6,598 nt of DNA. Source: Candidatus Melainabacteria bacterium (GTDB lineage Bacteria > Cyanobacteriota > Vampirovibrionia > Vampirovibrionales > JAJTHC01). A model generated the notes under the pieces. It worked only from the letters and a program-made list of their open reading frames with translations. It searched no databases and was not told the DNA's origin. The position numbers were made by a program, and so were the translations under genes. Below, in pieces: positions 5,372-6,598 of this stretch; position 1 is the first letter of the stretch, and every line of letters begins with the position of its first letter. Location: assembly GCA_026389055.1 (NCBI GenBank), contig JAPLIO010000234.1:10171-16768 (forward strand), given 5' to 3'.

Positions 5372-5791
5372 GAGGGATTTAAAAACCATCTAGCACTTTT
5401 ATTCGTCGATCAAAAATACTTTCCCACGCTCCAAGGTTTAATAACAAGTGCTTCTTATTTTGCTTTAACAGGAAAAGGTGAAAGCCCACTAGCAAGAACC
5501 TTATTTGGCGGAGAAAGAATTAGTGCCTACGGTTATGCTAAAAGCATTCAAGAAACAGGACAACCTGCTACAAATCAAGCACACCATCTAGCTGCCTACA
5601 TACTTGCAGGAGCCAGTTATTACCCTGTTGAATTTGCAAAAGAAGCTGGAAGGGTTTCAGACAGAAAAAATCCGCCCGATTTGCAATTAGCTAAAATAGG
5701 GGCAAAACTAGGAGAACAAATGAAAAGAGAACAAATTCAACCTCGCAAAATAGGAGAAAATATTTACTATCATTTAAAGACAGGAGAATAA
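5276..5791 (+). pseudogene. Orphan (silent) C-terminal cassette of the large gene
   Basis: The frame is intact from CAA at 5276 to TAA at 5789-5791 and encodes 171 residues matching residues 307-478 of the full protein. It has no start: an in-frame TAA stands at 5225-5227 and the 16 codons between contain no ATG, GTG or TTG. The first 96 nt are about 94% identical to 4165-4260. After that only protein-level similarity remains, with shared blocks ESPLA, a G-x-x-R near YG, NQAHHLAAY, a P-x-D-x-x-L-x-x-I-G stretch, K-x-EQI-x-P and a final G-x-x-IY. The stop-free open frame despite no start argues for a stored module rather than decay. Its own convergent membrane-protein pair follows after 27 nt. 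The arrangement is that of orphan toxin cassettes in MafB, CdiA and Rhs loci. Confidence 0.82.
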
Positions 5792-5818
5792 GTAAGAATT
5801 AGATAACCCTACCTCTAA

Positions 5819-6100
5819 TCAACAAAAAAGATATAAAATAAAGCTGACAATATTGAAAATAAGGATGAGAAGCAATAGTTTTTCAATCCGTCTATTTTTT
5901 GTTTTACAAAAAACCAAAGGTATTATTGCTGTTTCAACCAAACTAATCCAGCCAATACCATCGTAGAACAAAGCCCATTTTGAACCCTGTAATGGTATTT
6001 CTGTAAACACGCCCAACAGAAAGCGAATAACATAAAAGAAGACATAAAAGCCGAAAAAATATTTTTGGGTTAATTTTAGCTGATTAAATACTGTTAGCAT
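5819..6100 (-). CDS. Small membrane protein, candidate immunity protein (pair 2, second gene)
   Basis: A 93-residue hydrophobic protein with about three membrane segments (roughly 14-34, 50-66 and 74-92) and a basic loop (KTKNRRIEK, 66-74) before the last. The start at ATG 6100 was chosen because GAGG lies 8 nt before it. A GTG at 6124 would add eight residues but lacks such a site. It ends 27 nt from the stop of the orphan cassette, tail to tail, and lies 33 nt after the 102-residue gene with which it is transcribed. It occupies the same place relative to its cassette as the 94-residue protein does relative to the full gene. No family recognised; immunity to the cassette product is inference. 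Confidence 0.68.
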   Translation of the reverse strand: MLTVFNQLKLTQKYFFGFYVFFYVIRFLLGVFTEIPLQGSKWALFYDGIGWISLVETAIIPLVFCKTKNRRIEKLLLLILIFNIVSFILYLFC

Positions 6101-6133
6101 TTTGATATCCTCATTTGAACACACTCCACCAGT

Positions 6134-6442
6134 CTATGAATCCAACGCTCTCGAACCAAAATGACCAGCTCCTAAAAACAAAAAAGGCAAGACCGTAAAA
6201 AACAATAATAGAAAAGCCAGTATTCTTAAACGCTTAGATTCATTTGTTAAGACTACATAAACAGAAAATAAAGGATTGAAAAAAAGTACGACCATCAATA
6301 ATAAATTAAATATATGCTGAAGCACCATCCTGAAATCAGCCAACCAACTACAACTAGTCAATACCGGAAAAAGACAAAATAAAATCAATAGAAAATAAAG
6401 TAGGATTAAAATAGTTTTAGTCCACTTTTTAACAATCATCAT
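6134..6442 (-). CDS. Small membrane protein (pair 2, first gene)
   Basis: A 102-residue strongly hydrophobic protein with about three membrane segments (roughly 8-30, 42-66 and 73-94) and a charged loop (TNESKRLR, 66-73) between the last two. AGGG lies 8 nt before ATG 6442; a second ATG directly follows. It leads the second two-gene unit, counterpart of the 82-residue gene in pair 1. The LTSC at about residues 28-31 is weakly like a lipobox, but the following residues and helix pattern do not make a convincing lipoprotein. Function unknown; candidate immunity or helper protein by position. Confidence 0.65.
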   Translation of the reverse strand: MMIVKKWTKTILILLYFLLILFCLFPVLTSCSWLADFRMVLQHIFNLLLMVVLFFNPLFSVYVVLTNESKRLRILAFLLLFFTVLPFLFLGAGHFGSRALDS

Positions 6443-6490
6443 CTATATATCCCTATTGTGAATGGTAGGTTAAACTGACTAACACAGTTG

Positions 6491-6519
6491 ATTCTACCAA
6501 TAACTAAATCTTTAAGCAA
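6491..6519 (-). promoter_or_regulatory. Promoter for membrane-protein pair 2
   Basis: On the minus strand TTGCTT (-35, 6514-6519) and TAGAAT (-10, 6491-6496) are separated by 17 nt, about 50 nt before the ATG at 6442. As with pair 1, the promoter abuts the start of the next cassette (6528). Confidence 0.5.
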
Positions 6520-6527
6520 ACCACAAC

Positions 6528-6598
6528 AACCCCAGCACCCAAGGGATTGCTACGCCGTTGGAGCGACAAGGGCAACAGTGGTTTGACCCCCAAGCCAT
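6528..6598 (+). pseudogene. Start of a third, longer orphan copy of the large gene, cut by window edge
   Basis: Seventy-one bases match 3724-3794 with two mismatches and keep the reading frame, encoding N-P-S-T-Q-G-I-A-T-P-L-E-R onward (residues 160-183 of the full protein). An in-frame TAA at 6513-6515, with no start codon between, shows it is also startless at this end. Homology to the full gene ends abruptly to the left of 6528. It therefore keeps about 146 more residues of the common part than the cassette at 5276. Presumably another C-terminal module follows outside the window. Confidence 0.78.

Noticed and set aside
5798..5819. Small inverted repeat between the orphan cassette and pair 2 as a bidirectional terminator
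   Set aside because: The stem is only 6 bp with a 10-nt loop and no T run on either side.
6350..6365. Lipobox-like LTSC in the 102-residue membrane protein
   Set aside because: Position and surrounding residues fit a membrane helix boundary better than a lipoprotein signal.
1..6598. CRISPR array, tRNA or rRNA genes, transposase genes
   Set aside because: No regularly spaced repeats, no tRNA-like cloverleaf and no transposase motif found on either strand by eye.

Overview
The window is bacterial DNA: Shine-Dalgarno-led genes, tight spacing, sigma70-like promoter hexamers and standard bacterial housekeeping families. I cannot name the organism from the sequence. The left half has moderate GC with many C/G runs. 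The right half, from about 4250 on, is clearly AT-rich, as expected of accessory DNA.

Left half (1-2627): a partial tandem GNAT acetyltransferase runs off the left edge on the minus strand. A gene-free stretch rich in hairpins follows (733-1220). Next is a minus-strand pair, low-molecular-weight protein tyrosine phosphatase then cytidine deaminase, six bases apart. A methionine-R-sulfoxide reductase B (msrB) reads divergently on the plus strand. The two outward promoters appear to share their -10 region.

Middle (2628-3246): no convincing gene. It holds two inverted-repeat elements that look like MITEs. One is 174 bp with perfect 16-bp ends (2680-2853). The other is a 146-bp imperfect palindrome (3075-3220) that ends just before the ribosome binding site of the next gene.

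Right half (3247-6598): this is the interesting part. A full-length gene encodes a 478-residue protein with an acidic N-terminus, a Pro/Gln-rich middle and a distinct C-terminal module from about residue 306. Convergent to it are two small three-helix membrane proteins with their own promoter. Then comes a second, startless copy of the C-terminal module (5276-5791). Its first 96 nt are about 94% identical to the full gene, and the rest is homologous but diverged. A different convergent pair of small membrane proteins follows it. At the right edge a third startless copy begins (6528), joined at a different, earlier point of the full-length gene (residue 160). The repeating unit is therefore 'promoterless C-terminal cassette -> <- two small membrane proteins <- promoter'.

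Interpretation (inference): this resembles polymorphic toxin loci with orphan toxin/immunity cassettes (MafB, CdiA and Rhs types). The convergent membrane-protein arrangement is that of pore-forming colicins and their immunity proteins. Homologous recombination through the shared segments would swap the C-terminus in frame, together with its membrane-protein pair. Toxicity and immunity are not shown by the sequence, and I cannot assign the C-terminal domain to a named family.
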